This document shows, piece by piece, positions 22,601 to 32,685 of a stretch of 64,000 bases of DNA (the first letter of the stretch is position 1; each line of letters begins with the position of its first letter). A program made the translations under genes and the position numbers. Under the pieces are notes generated by a model. That model searched no databases. It had not been told where the DNA came from and was given only the letters and a program-made list of their open reading frames with translations. The stretch is from Mycoplasma nasistruthionis (GTDB lineage: Bacteria; Bacillota_I; Bacilli_A; Mycoplasmatales; Metamycoplasmataceae). The DNA is taken from positions 248,001-312,000 of the forward strand of contig NZ_CP040825.1 in assembly GCF_006228185.1 (NCBI RefSeq), given 5' to 3'.

Positions 22601-23782
22601 TGCATTAATTTGTTGGCGGTTTTCACCTGCAACTGAGGCTCATCCGTATGGATCTCTTAATTCCCCAATATAGTTTAATCCAATATTAGCTGCTTGCCCT
22701 GTTCTGTATAGGTCAAACCTTGAATCGCCATAATTCATTGATAATGGGTTATTCATTATAAGAGTTAATTGGTTAAATTTATATGCAGCATTGTTAATTC
22801 TGCTTTGTTTACCTAATGTGACTGCGTTTTTGTATAAATTGCTTTCTCTATAAGCATTATTAGCAAATTCACCAAAGTTATTAATAAAAGCCGGTCTTGC
22901 TTGAGATTTTCAGAAATTAACCCCTCTTTTTAGAGCGTCTATAACACCAATATTAATTCTATTAGCATCATTTATATCACCTCAGTCATGACGAGTACCT
23001 AAATAAGTTAAAAGGAATCTTCCGATACCACCAGTTTTAGAATAAACTTCATCATTGTCAGTTTCACTGCTTGACATATCTCAGTTATGCTGTCTAATGA
23101 CATTAATTCTATCTAAAACTTTTTGGCGATCATTGTCACCTTCAAAAATCTTTGAATCAAATTCTGTTCTATAAGCTAAAATAGCTTGTTTGAAAGTTTC
23201 TTCATCGTTAGCTCTTTCGTTGTCTTCGCCTGTTCCACCATCTGATTTAGATCTAAAGTGTTTTTTAACAAAGTTTTCAGCTACTGTTTTAGCTTTACCA
23301 AATTTGGGTGAATAATACATGATGTTATTACCAATTAAACTTCCAGTTGCTGCTAGTTGTATTCCGTTAACTGTTTCAGCTTGAAAACCTCTAAATTCTT
23401 GGGTTCACATTGGATCACCAAGCGAGTTGTTTAGGAAAGTGTTATATCACTTAACCATAAATTTGTATTTGGCATCAATTTCTTGTTTAATTGAAGCTAA
23501 GGTTCTTTTTAATTCATCACCTGATTTATTGGTTGAATCATTATCAATTTTTTGAATAAAAACGTCAATTTGGTCTTGACGCAATCCACCTAACTCAGTT
23601 CTACGCTGATAAGTAAACTTTTTCTCTTGAAGATAAGTTTTTAACGCTTGAACTGAAGAAATGTTTGGATCATTAAGATCTACAGCATTACTTTCATTAG
23701 CACTTAACACAGCTAGCGGCAACATAGCTGGAGAAGTTACTAAAGCAAGTTTTGCTACTTTCTTTAGTTTTTTTCTACTCAT
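13661..23782 (-). CDS. Giant GA/FIVAR-repeat surface protein (3373 aa)
   Basis: A single open frame of 10,122 bases with UGA as Trp. It has an N-terminal signal/anchor (MSRKKLKKVAKLALVTSP...), a head domain related to its two paralogues (ELGGLRQDQ, FLNNSLGDP), then about eleven helical repeats and a C-terminal TM helix (WLALLLTSLFTFIVGAIVFIF) with a KKLK tail, so both ends are membrane-anchored. Each repeat pairs a FIVAR-like helix bundle (Y..A.p..k..f..al..A...) with GA-module-like helices (L..Ls...k). Repeats in the first half are ~220 aa and alternate between two subtypes; later ones are ~300 aa. Aromatic residues and cysteine are rare. It probably forms a long extracellular fibre; ligand unknown. 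The start is preceded by AGGAG. Upstream lies an A16 tract at the promoter. Confidence 0.92.
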
Positions 23783-23798
23783 TTCTAATCTCCTAGTC

Positions 23799-23820
23799 TT
23801 TATTATCTAAAGATAATAAA
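23799..23820 (-). promoter_or_regulatory. Leader hairpin of the giant GA-module gene
   Basis: Perfect inverted repeat TTTATTATC / GATAATAAA with a 4-nt loop, between the -10 region and the Shine-Dalgarno site. No T-run follows, unlike the leader hairpins of the two paralogues. Confidence 0.5.
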
Positions 23821-23834
23821 AACCGTATTCTTTT

Positions 23835-23871
23835 ATAATATAGCAAAACCTGTTCTTTTTTTTTTTTTTTT
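23835..23871 (-). promoter_or_regulatory. Poly-A16 tract joined to the promoter of the giant surface gene
   Basis: Sixteen A's on the coding strand (23871-23856) end 13-15 bases before a TATATTAT -10 region (23842-23835), so the tract covers the -35 position. In Mycoplasma hyorhinis vlp genes, the length of a poly-A tract at the same place switches transcription on and off. Confidence 0.75.
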
Positions 23872-23976
23872 GCAAAAAGTTCAGTTTTTCATGATTTTTT
23901 TGTCAAAAAATTAATTTTTTGTTTGTTTTTCAAAATTTAATAATAAAATTTATGATTTTTAATCAAGAAACAAAAA

Positions 23977-23999
23977 ACCACATTACCTTGTAATGTGGT
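23977..23999 (-). terminator. Terminator after GA-module gene 3
   Basis: Stem ACCACATTAC / GTAATGTGGT with a 3-nt loop and a six-T run on the minus strand, 12 bases past the stop at 24012. Confidence 0.88.
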
Positions 24000-24011
24000 C
24001 ATAAATGACAA

Positions 24012-26279
24012 TTATTTAGCTTTTTTGAATTTTAAAACTAAAAGTGCTAATCCAGCAAATAATAAAATTGAAGCGATCACTGATAAGCTTACTCATCATG
24101 CGTTAAACGATGATTTTGTTGGTGTTTCATCATTTTCTATTGTTATATTTAATAATTCTTGTTTTTGTTGATCTGTTAAAGAATCAGGGTTAGAAACTGC
24201 TGAATTAATGATGTTTAAGTAATATTGCTCTTTTTGTTGTGGCAGTTGCTTTTCTGAAAAAGTTGAATCAACTTTTTGTAGTAAAAGAATTAGTTCAGCT
24301 ATTTTTCTAATTCTTAACATTTTGTCAGTTGTTTGCGCTACATTTGTTGATTCGTTTGAAATATTATTTAAATCTTTTTGTAGTTGACTAATTTGATTTT
24401 TAAGAGATTTGATAATACCTTGATATTGTTGAATTTTATTAAGCGCAACTTCTTTTTCAGACTTGATTGAGTTTGTTTGTAGTTGGTTAAAGTTTTCAGA
24501 ATTATTAATTACTTCTAATTGATTTGGTGTTAATAATGAAACTAAAATGCTTAAATTATTTGCAAAAGGTAAAATTACAATTAATTGTTCTAGATTTTCA
24601 GAATTATCCATTTGTTTTTTAATTAAAGTTTTTAGTTTGTTTGATAGGTGATCTAGTTCATTAACTGCTTGTTTTTTAGCGTCTAAAACAACTTGTCCTG
24701 ATAATGATGCTTTAGCTGCTAAATAAGCTTCATATATTGTGTTTAAATTTGATGTATCTTCTGAACTTAAATTGCTTTTTAATTCTTTTAATGCTTGCTC
24801 GTAGGCTTTTTGTTGCTGTGGAGTGGCTAGTTTATAAGCAATTGTTTCTTGTATATTTTCACTTAAAGCTAAATTAGAATTGATTTCTTTTTTGAATTTA
24901 TTTAAGTTATTTAAGGCAACAATATTGCTTTCAAAATCACCTAGTTTTGAAACCAATTTAACTTCATTTAATTTTGCTTTAAGCTCTGATATTTCTTGTT
25001 GTGATAAATCAGGATAATTAGTTGAAGCATCATCTAATTTAGCTAAAACTTTATCTCTAGCAGTTTTGAAAATTTCAGCTTCTTTTGTTATTAATTCTTG
25101 TGTTTTAGTAACAAGTGGTTCAAAGTGTCTAATTGCTAGAATTTCGTTTAAAATATTATTTCCTTGCCCAGATGAATTACCACCTGCTTGTGTATTTCAT
25201 AAGTGGTTAGGAAAGTTCATATTAATTGCTGTTTTTCCTCAAGATAAGTAGTTTTTAAAATTGTCAGCCAGAGCATCTACTTTCTTTTGGTTTTCAGCAT
25301 CTAGGTTTTTATATTTGTCAGATTCTTGATAGTTTCAAACTAATTCAACTACTGAGCTATTAGTATCAAAATCAGTTGGTTTATTAGTAAAATTATCAAC
25401 AAAGTCTCTTAGGGCATCTTTGTATTTGTTAACTCCGTTTTTTAGGTCATTCATTCTAGCTTCGCCACCAAAGTTTGAACCATTGTAGAAGTAATATGGT
25501 GAACCTAATGTTCCTAAATAAGTTAAAATTCACTGTCCTAGACCTGTAATATGAGTATTGTATTTTTGATCTAATTCTTTTGAAGTTGTTGTTAAATCTC
25601 AGTTAAAACCTCAAACTCTTGAAGCTTCGCTATATCCAGTTCCAACCAGTTCTTTCGGAGCTCAAGATTTATTGTGAACATGAGCTTCTTTTAAATGATT
25701 ATCAAAATCTGCTTTGTATTCATCAAATTTTGCTTTAAAAATTTCTTCTGATACTTCAGCAGTTGCTTCAGGATAAAAATAAGTGCTGAATAAATTCGAT
25801 ACAACTGGTCTTAAATCATCTCAGAAGTGGTCGCCTTTAGTTTTGTCTTCAATTTGTGAACCGAAATAAAAAGTGACATTATTTAGATTTGAAATATTCT
25901 TTTCACCAAAAGTTGCTTTTAATCCTTCGATGCTATTCCAGTTAGGATCTCCTAGTGAATTAGATAAGAAAATATTGTATCACTTTGTCATTAACTGATA
26001 TAGATTGTCAATTTCTTCTTTGATTTGACTTAAACTTTCTTGCGAAGCCGCTTGATCAATTTTAGCACTAAGTGCTGAAATTTGATCATTTCTAAGTCCA
26101 CCTAATACGTCATAACTGTATTTAAAGTTCTTGCTTTGTAAGTGCTGTTTTAAACCTTCTTTAGTTAAACTAGAACTTGCACTAGTCTGAGCTGAAGTTT
26201 CAGCAGACATGACAAAACTTGTTGTTAGCGGCAATAACAACATCCCACTACCCATAATGAATAGTTTTGCTTTTTTCAT
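24012..26279 (-). CDS. GA-module-family surface protein 3 (755 aa, intact)
   Basis: Same plan as gene 1 but shorter. It has an N-terminal anchor (MKKAKLFIMGSGMLLLPLT), a conserved head (YSYDVLGGLRNDQ, GDPNW, GTLGSPYYFYNGSNFG, MNFPNHLWNTQAGG), a C-terminal coiled-coil domain and a terminal TM helix with FKKAK. Compared with gene 1 it lacks most of the GA-repeat block between head and coiled coil, so the family differs mainly in how many repeats are inserted. Frame is intact through several UGA codons. The start has GAGGAG. Probably a surface-exposed protein anchored at both ends; function unknown. Confidence 0.9.
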
Positions 26280-26299
26280 TAATTCTCCTCATATAATCG

Positions 26300-26345
26300 C
26301 AAAAAATCAGTATAAATATAATTTATACTGATTGTAATAATTATA
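26300..26345 (-). promoter_or_regulatory. Promoter and attenuator-like hairpin of GA-module gene 3
   Basis: A TATAAT at 26345-26340 (minus strand) is followed at once by a perfect 12-bp hairpin (AATCAGTATAAA / TTTATACTGATT, 26305-26333) and six T's, all before the Shine-Dalgarno site. Either a leader terminator or an operator at the transcription start is possible. Confidence 0.55.
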
Positions 26346-26402
26346 ATCAAATCGAATTAATTATTTAATTTATGAAACAACTAAAAGTTTAATTTTCACA
26401 TT

Positions 26403-26428
26403 AAAAAACACCATATAATGGTGTTTTT
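26403..26428 (-). terminator. Terminator after topA
   Basis: Stem AACACCAT / ATGGTGTT extended by A-T pairs, 3-nt loop, T-run on the minus strand, right after the topA stop codon. Confidence 0.85.
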
Positions 26429-26431
26429 ATA

Positions 26432-28303
26432 TTATTCTTGGTCTAAATCTTCAAGTTCAATAACTTCATCATCTTCAGAGTTTGAAGTCTGTTTTGAAAT
26501 TTCAATACTCCTTGTATAACGACATTTGGGGAAATTTAAACAAGCTACAAACTTTTGACCTTTTTTGTTATATCTTTCAACTAAAGTTCCTTGATCATCT
26601 GGACAAGGTTCATCTAATTCAATTAGTTTGAAAGTATATGGTTCAATTTTTTGGTCTGCATTTGCGTATTCTTCTTGAAATTTAGTTCAAAACTCTTCCA
26701 TAACTGCATTTTTTTGTAATGTGGCTTCTGAAATTTGATCTAATTCTAATTCGACTGAAGCTGTATAAGCTTCATTAATAATTTTTGGAAATGCTGCAAT
26801 TAAATTTTTAAGTACTATTTCACCTAACTCAGTTGGGTGTAGTGAACCATTTTTCTTTTGTGCATAATTTCTAGCCTTTAACACAGCTACAGTAGCTGCA
26901 AAAGTTGAAGGACGACCAACTTTAATATTGTCAAGAGCTTCAATTAATGATCCATCATTGTATCTAGGTAATGGTTTAGTTTCATGGTCTTCAAAGTTAA
27001 ATTCAGACACTGAAACAGTTTGATTAACTTCGTAGTTAGGATCAGAAACTTCCTCGCTTTTTCCTACAACTACATAATATCCATCAAAAATAACTTTTGA
27101 AAAACTGTTTTTGAAAACATAATCACCATTTGAATAAGTATACGAAACTACTTGTCTGATTGGTTGTTTCATTAATGCTTGTAAACTTGTTTCATAAACA
27201 AGTTTATAAATTGCATACTCACTATTTGACATATTTGGATACATATTTTTAGCTAAATCGGGTGTAAGCGCTATATCTGTAGGTCTAATGGCTTCATGAG
27301 CATCTTGATCACCACTAAAACCTTTAACTTCTGTCGCTACGTAATCTGAACCCCATTTTTTAGCAATATATGCTTGCCCTTGATTAACAAAACTTTCTGA
27401 TAATCTTGTTGAATCAGTTCTTGGATAAGTGATTAATCCACCATCACCATATCCTTCATATAACTTTTGGAGTGCATATTGAGCACTTTGAGATGATAAA
27501 GTGCTACGGCGATAAACAACTGCTTGTTTTAATGGTGTAATAGCTGGCGCTTTACGTTGTTGAGTTTTTTTGTCAATTACTAACAATTCTTTTTTAGCAC
27601 TGTCAAAATGTTTTTTGACAGTGTCAAGCTCGTTTTGATAAATTCAATCTTTACGATCTGATTCATTTTTATCATTATGATAGTATGCTAGTTGTTTAGT
27701 ATCTGCTAAAACAGCATGAAGTTTCGCATATTTTTCAGGGATAAAGTTTCTGATTTCATTTTCTCTATCAATGATTAATTTTAAAGCAATACTTTGGACT
27801 CTACCAGCACTAGGATTTCCAGGCGCGTTTTTAAATTTATAACGCATTAAACCACTTAATTTAAACCCGATTATACGATCTAGCATACGACGAGTTTTTT
27901 GAGCATCAACCAAGTTTTGATCAATTTTACCAGGGTTTGCTAGGGCTTTCAAGATAGCTTCTTTAGTAATTTCGTTATATTTAATTCTGGCAAAATTCTT
28001 AATTTTTAAATAATCAACCAAGTTTTGACCAATTGCTTCACCTTCGCGATCCGGGTCGGTTGCAATATAAACAAAATCACTAATTGCTAGGGCTTCTTTT
28101 AGTTTTTTAACAACTTCTTTTTTAGATGATTCAAGTGAATTTTGAGGTTCTCAATTCTCAAAATCGATCCCTAATCCACCTGTCCCAGTGGTTTTCATTT
28201 TTAAAATATGCCCCACACTAGCTAAAACTATATATTCGTTTCCTACATATTTTTTGATAGTTTCAACTTTGTTAGGTGACTCGACAATAATCAGTTTATT
28301 CAT
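26432..28303 (-). CDS. topA: DNA topoisomerase I
   Basis: A 623-aa type IA topoisomerase that relaxes negative supercoils by single-strand passage. The Toprim domain opens the protein (IIVESPNK, then TDPDREGEAIG); the active-site Tyr lies in LITYPRTDST near residue 293; PSAGRVQS and HEAIRPT are further family motifs. At the C-terminus is one zinc-ribbon-like segment, CPDDQG...CLNFPKC, where the usual second Cys is Asp, leaving three cysteines. ATG 28303 (MNKLIIVES) has AGGAAGAG upstream; a longer in-frame start at 28342 lacks a ribosome site. It diverges from rpsF. Confidence 0.96.
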
Positions 28304-28468
28304 GTGTCTCTTCCTAAAAATTTTGATGCTATAAATATACATTTATTTTAAGCAAAATTAATTTATTTTTTGAAAAAATGATGAAAATTCCCATTTTTTA
28401 GTTATTTTCAGAGTTGCAAAATTGATGAAAATTCTTAACAAAAACCATGGTTTTTTTAAACCTTTATA

Positions 28469-28545
28469 TATAATATAAAGGAGTATAAATGTACTTGTAC
28501 TCCTTAGCTGAAATCTCAGCTCAGAATGTCCAAAAGGAGAAAAAT
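28469..28545 (+). promoter_or_regulatory. rpsF promoter and structured leader
   Basis: TATAAT at 28469-28474 gives a leader of ~65 nt. TACTCCTT (28498-28505) can pair with AAGGAGTA (28478-28485, which overlaps the likely transcription start) or with the rpsF Shine-Dalgarno AAAAGGAG (28532-28539). A small hairpin AGCTGA-AATC-TCAGCT lies between. S6:S18 complexes repress their own mRNA through a leader structure in many bacteria; this leader is a candidate. Confidence 0.5.
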
Positions 28546-28949
28546 ATGCACAAATATGAAATCATGGCTATCGTTAACCCAAAAGCTGACGTTGCTGTTT
28601 ATACAAGCATCGTTGAAGAAGTTTTTGGAAAAGAAAACGTTTCTAAATTAGAAAAGTTAGAAAAAAACGAATTAGCATATGAAATTAACAAATCAAAACA
28701 CGCACAATATGTTTTAGCATTAGTTGAAGCTAAAGGTGAAAGTATGGCTGAATTTACACGTCGTACAAACATCGTTAAAGACATTTGAAGAACATTAGTA
28801 ATTAACTTAGATTCAGAAAAGGTTTAAAACCTAAAAAAGAATCTAAAGTACGTAAATTTGCTTCAAAAAGAGCATTAAACGGTAACGAAGCTCAAACAGA
28901 CAAACCATTCAAACGTCAAGTAAAAGTTCAAGAAACAGCTGCTAACTAG
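28546..28949 (+). CDS. rpsF: Ribosomal protein S6 (one apparent frameshift)
   Basis: Binds 16S rRNA with S18 in the 30S platform. The S6 core (MHKYEIMAIVNP... to IWRTLVINLDSEK) is complete in the first ~93 residues. As printed the frame stops at 28827, because four A's at 28817-28820 should be five; restoring one A adds a basic tail (GLKPKKESK...QETAAN) for 134 aa. Basic C-terminal tails on S6 occur in mycoplasmas. The defect matches those in dnaE and gapA and is likely a sequence error. ATG 28546 follows AAAAGGAG. An in-frame ATG at 28489 would add 19 residues but overlaps the leader structure. Operon: rpsF-ssb-rpsR. Confidence 0.92.
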
Positions 28950-28982
28950 TAGTTTCTGAACTTAATTTATTAGGAGGAGTTT

Positions 28983-29621
28983 ATGAATTACAACAAAGTA
29001 ACTTTAGTAGGTAGATTAACATCTGATCCTGTTTTATCAAAATCATCATCAGGTGTTGAATACTGCAGAGGAACAGTGGCTATTAATCGTCCAACTTCAT
29101 CTACATCTCAACAAAACATTGTTGACTTTATCCCATTTGTAGCTTGAAGACAAAATGCTGTTTTTCTAGCTAACAATCTTGTTAAGGGCTCATTGATTCT
29201 AATTGAAGGATCAATCCAAACCGGTAATTTTAATAATACACAAATTAACCAGTTAGTTAGAACTACCGATATTTCTGTGGATAGATTAATTCCATTGCAA
29301 AGCAGAGAAGAAACTTTAAGCAGAAGGCAAGCTAATTTAAATAAAACTAGTGCCGGTGCTTTTTTAAACAACAACCTTAACACACCTAATCGCGTTCCGC
29401 AGTTTTCAAATTTAAACAGCTACGCGCAACCTGCTAATTCTAATCAATCACAACCCAATTCAGCAATTACTCCAACTAATATCTTTAATAATAGTCAATC
29501 ATCTTCAACAAATTCAAGTCTAGATGGATTTAGTTTCGATAACAAACCTAAACATGAACTGAACACTATTTTTGCCGAAACTAGTGATATTTCAGACGGA
29601 TTTGATGATGATTTAGAATAA
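28983..29621 (+). CDS. ssb: Single-stranded DNA-binding protein
   Basis: A 212-aa protein. The OB fold ([16 protein letters not shown], then IPFVAWRQ and [11 protein letters not shown]) covers residues ~1-110, followed by an Asn/Gln/Ser-rich linker and an acidic tip DDDLE, the region other SSBs use to recruit replication and repair proteins. It protects single-stranded DNA. The gene has a strong TAGGAGGAG site and lies between rpsF and rpsR, the order usual in Firmicutes and mollicutes. Confidence 0.95.
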
Positions 29622-29634
29622 AGGAGAACTAAAA

Positions 29635-29910
29635 ATGGCATTCAAAAAACGTAACAAAAAAGGTTACTCAAGTAGAAGAAAAGTTTGTGAATTTTGTGAA
29701 AACAAAATGAGCTATGTAGATTACAAAAACGTTGAATTACTAAACAAATTTGTTTCAGCAACTGGACAAATTAAAGCTAAATCTTCAACCGGAACATGTG
29801 CTAAACACCAAAGAAAAGTGGCTAACGCTATTAAAAGAGCAAGAATTATTGCTTTAATGCCTTACCACGTAGTGCGTGCTCGTGTTAACAAATCTGCTGT
29901 TAACAACTAA
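29635..29910 (+). CDS. rpsR: Ribosomal protein S18
   Basis: A 91-aa basic protein of the 30S platform, partner of S6. It has the conserved RKVCEFC start, [25 protein letters not shown] and a late ARIIALMPY. The cysteines at CEFC and TGTC fit the zinc-type (C+) form of S18. It is preceded by AAAGGAG, 13 bases after ssb, and followed by a terminator. Confidence 0.97.
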   Translation: MAFKKRNKKGYSSRRKVCEFCENKMSYVDYKNVELLNKFVSATGQIKAKSSTGTCAKHQRKVANAIKRARIIALMPYHVVRARVNKSAVNN

Positions 29911-29928
29911 TAAACATTTATAACGTGA

Positions 29929-29961
29929 AAAAACTCTTACATTTTACTGTAAGAGTTTTTT
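29929..29961. terminator. Bidirectional terminator between rpsR and trmB
   Basis: Stem AAAACTCTTACA / TGTAAGAGTTTT with a 6-nt loop, A-run before and T-run after, so it can end both the rpsR transcript (+) and the convergent trmB transcript (-). Confidence 0.88.
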
Positions 29962-30568
29962 AGTTCGGTTTAGCTTCTAAATAATTAATGTTTTTGCCTA
30001 ATGATGATCATTTTTGCTCATAGCCGGTTTGAATGTTGCCTTGATTAAATTCTGAATTATGTAAATCACGGGTTAAATTCAAAATATTTCAGTTATTTAT
30101 GTTAAATGATTCTACTGAAAACTCAAATAATTTATCATTGTCGGTTTTAAATTTCAACAATCCGTTAGGAGTTAAAATTTGTTTATATTGATCTAAAAAA
30201 GTTTTATAAGTTAACCTTCTTTTTTCATGAGCATTTTTTGGTCATGGATCTGAAAAAGTTAATCAAATTGTGTCTGTTTGACCTTCAAATAATTCAACCA
30301 AATTTGTAGCGTCTTTAGTAACTATAAATAAATTAGTTAAATTCAATTGTTTTATTTTAGTTAAGATTTTGTTAGCTACTGTTGGATATTTCTCAAAAGC
30401 AATAAATCTTCTGTCTGGATTTAATAAAGCAAGTTGCGAAATCATTTCACCCTTACCGGCTCCAATTTCCAAAACATCAGTGTTATTTAATTTAATTGGA
30501 AATTGGTTAATATAATATTGCGAAGCATTTAAATTGTCTTGTGCATTTTTATCATGTCTAAGTCTCAT
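29960..30568 (-). CDS. trmB: tRNA (guanine-N7)-methyltransferase
   Basis: A 202-aa SAM-dependent enzyme forming m7G46 in tRNA. Motif I is [12 protein letters not shown]; the family signature [13 protein letters not shown] lies near residue 106; a C-terminal ETGYEQKW-like end (QTGYEQKW) matches TrmB. One UGA encodes the Trp before LTFSDPWP. The start has no Shine-Dalgarno sequence: TATAAT is six bases before ATG, so the mRNA is probably leaderless. It lies convergent to rpsR and divergent from rsmD. Confidence 0.94.
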
Positions 30569-30580
30569 AAGACTATTATA
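30569..30580 (-). promoter_or_regulatory. Leaderless-type promoter of trmB
   Basis: TATAAT at 30580-30575 (minus strand), then AGTCTT, then ATG. Confidence 0.6.
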
Positions 30581-30628
30581 ATTTAATAATCTTATTTAAT
30601 GTACAATATTTATTATAAAAGGAAAATT

Positions 30629-31174
30629 ATGTTAAGAATTGTTGCTGGAAAATTTCGTCATTTACAAATTACTCAACCGGATCTAAAAACCACACGCCCT
30701 ACTATGGACAAAGTTAGAGAAGCTATTTTTAGTAGCATCCAATTTGAACTACCTAACGCAGTATTTTTAGATCTATTCGCTGGTTCAGGGGCTTTTGCTA
30801 TTGAGGCAATAAGTCGCGAAGCCAACTCTGCTGTAGCAGTTGAAAATAACAAAGAAACATTTTCAATTCTAAGAGAAAATGTTTTAAAAACTAAATCAAA
30901 TCAACTATTTGATTTACACTACAAAGGCGCATTAGATTATTTAAAAATATCAAAGCAAAAATTTGATATTGTTTTCATTGATCCGCCATATGTTGAATAT
31001 GAATTAATCAATCAATGTTTGATTGAATTAAAACAAAGAAACTTACTATCTGAAAACTTCACAGTCATTATTGAAACAAATGATGCTAAAAAAATAATAT
31101 TTGATGATTTTTATTATTTATATAAGCAAAAGAAATATGGAAAAGTAGAAGTGTTGTACTTATGCAAAAATTAA
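30629..31174 (+). CDS. rsmD: 16S rRNA (guanine-N2)-methyltransferase RsmD
   Basis: A 181-aa enzyme methylating G966 of 16S rRNA (E. coli numbering) in the 30S subunit. Family motifs: RIVAGKFRHLQI at the start, RPTMDKVREAIFS, motif I FLDLFAGSGAFAIEAISR and catalytic DPPY. ATG 30629 follows AAAAGGAAAA; an upstream in-frame ATG at 30599 would add a tail without a ribosome site. Its end overlaps the next gene by 13 bases, so the two methyltransferases are cotranscribed. Confidence 0.93.
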   Translation: MLRIVAGKFRHLQITQPDLKTTRPTMDKVREAIFSSIQFELPNAVFLDLFAGSGAFAIEAISREANSAVAVENNKETFSILRENVLKTKSNQLFDLHYKGALDYLKISKQKFDIVFIDPPYVEYELINQCLIELKQRNLLSENFTVIIETNDAKKIIFDDFYYLYKQKKYGKVEVLYLCKN

Positions 31175-32457
31175 AATACCAAGTTGGCGATAGTTTTGAA
31201 GTACAGTGTAATGAATTAACTTATCAAGGTTATGGGGCTATCAGATTAGAAAATTACAGCTTATTCATTAAGGATTTATTCCCAAATGAAAAGGCTTTAA
31301 TTAAATTAGATTCTGTGTTCAATAATTATGCTTTTGGCTCAGTAATTAAACATTTAACCACATCCCCTAACCGTAATAACACCCAATTTAATTGTGTTGA
31401 TTCAGCTCCATTAGTTAATCTGAATTACAAAGCACAAATTGAATTTAAAAATCAATATTTTTTAAATTTATTAAAACGCAATTTAAAAAATGATTTTAAC
31501 TACGTAGATTTTCAAGGTTCATCTAAAATTTTTAATTACAGAAATAAAGTTGTTTATCCTTTATTTATTGTTAGAAACAAACTCCAAATTGGCGAAATTG
31601 CTTCTAAGTCTCACGATTTATCAATTGCTAATAATACAATTCAAAATCAAAAAATAATAAACAAAATAATTAATCAAGTTTTAAACCTTTTAAATCAACA
31701 ATATAAAGCTTTTGAGTTAAAAAACTTCAAACAATTAACTGTTAGATGTAATGAAAAAAATCAAGTTATTTTAGCAATTAAAACTTCAGATAAATTTACT
31801 TTTAGCCCTGAATTTATGGATAAACTCAATCAGATTGAGTCCTTAATTGAGTTTTATCAACTAAAAGAAAATAAAACAAATTTATTAATCAACAAAGAAC
31901 CGTTAATTATTACTTTAAATGATAAAAAATTCATGATTTCTATCGATGGTTTTTTCCAAATTAACTTAAATATGGCTAGTTTTATATTCAAGTTAATTTC
32001 AAAATACAATTTACAATTCAATACTAAATATTTAATTGATGCTTTTTGTGGTGCTGGTGTTATTTCTCAAATCATTAATAATAATCAAATAATAGTCGGA
32101 AATGATATTGTTCAATCTTCAATTGATACTGCCAAATTAAATGCTAAATTAAACAAAATTGACAATACTAATTATTATCAAACTGACAACTTTGAATCCT
32201 TCCAGCAAGTGATAAAAGACTTTAGTGATGTTTCTCTTATCTTAGATCCACCAAGAGCTGGTATAGATCAAAAATCTATCGATTGAATTTTGAAAAACAA
32301 ACCAAAATATATTACTTATATGTCCTGTGATGTAAAAACTCTTGTTAGAGACTTACAAAAACTAGAGCAAAGCTATAAAGTTCAACACATTCAAGGGTTT
32401 GATATGTTTCCAAACACACCGCATATTGAAGCTTTAACAATTATGGAGCTGAAATAA
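31162..32457 (+). CDS. RlmD/RumA-type 23S rRNA (uracil-C5)-methyltransferase
   Basis: A 431-aa protein. An N-terminal TRAM-like domain is followed by a methyltransferase core: LIDAFCGAGVISQII (SAM site), LDPPRAGID, and the nucleophile Cys in YMSCDVKTL near residue 388, then a final Glu in HIEALTIM. It forms m5U in rRNA (or tRNA), using SAM. It lacks the N-terminal CxxxxxCxxC iron-sulphur cluster of E. coli RumA, as usual in mycoplasmas. It overlaps rsmD and ends at a terminator. Exact target base cannot be told from sequence. Confidence 0.88.
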
Positions 32458-32484
32458 AATTAGCAGTTATGCTAATTTTTATTT
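32456..32484 (+). terminator. Terminator after the 23S rRNA methyltransferase
   Basis: Stem AAAATTAGCA / TGCTAATTTT with a GTTA loop, overlapping the stop codon and followed by TTTATTTT. Confidence 0.85.
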
Positions 32485-32685
32485 TCCCACTCACAAAAAC
32501 CCTTTGAATCAGTGTTTTAAAATGAAACTAATTAATGAAACAAAAATAAAGCCTAAAAATAGTATGAAAATTTTTTAAATTAGTGCCATAGGAAAATTAA
32601 GTTTTTATACGGCTTTTTTGTTAAAAGGCTATAATAATTGATTTTAGGCAATTTTGAATATGATAAAATTTAAATAAGGAGAAAG

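Noticed and set aside
28489-28545. N-terminally extended S6 starting at 28489
   Set aside because: S6 starts at a position matching ATG 28546, which has AAAAGGAG; the upstream codons overlap a plausible regulatory leader. A small overlapping leader ORF is not excluded.
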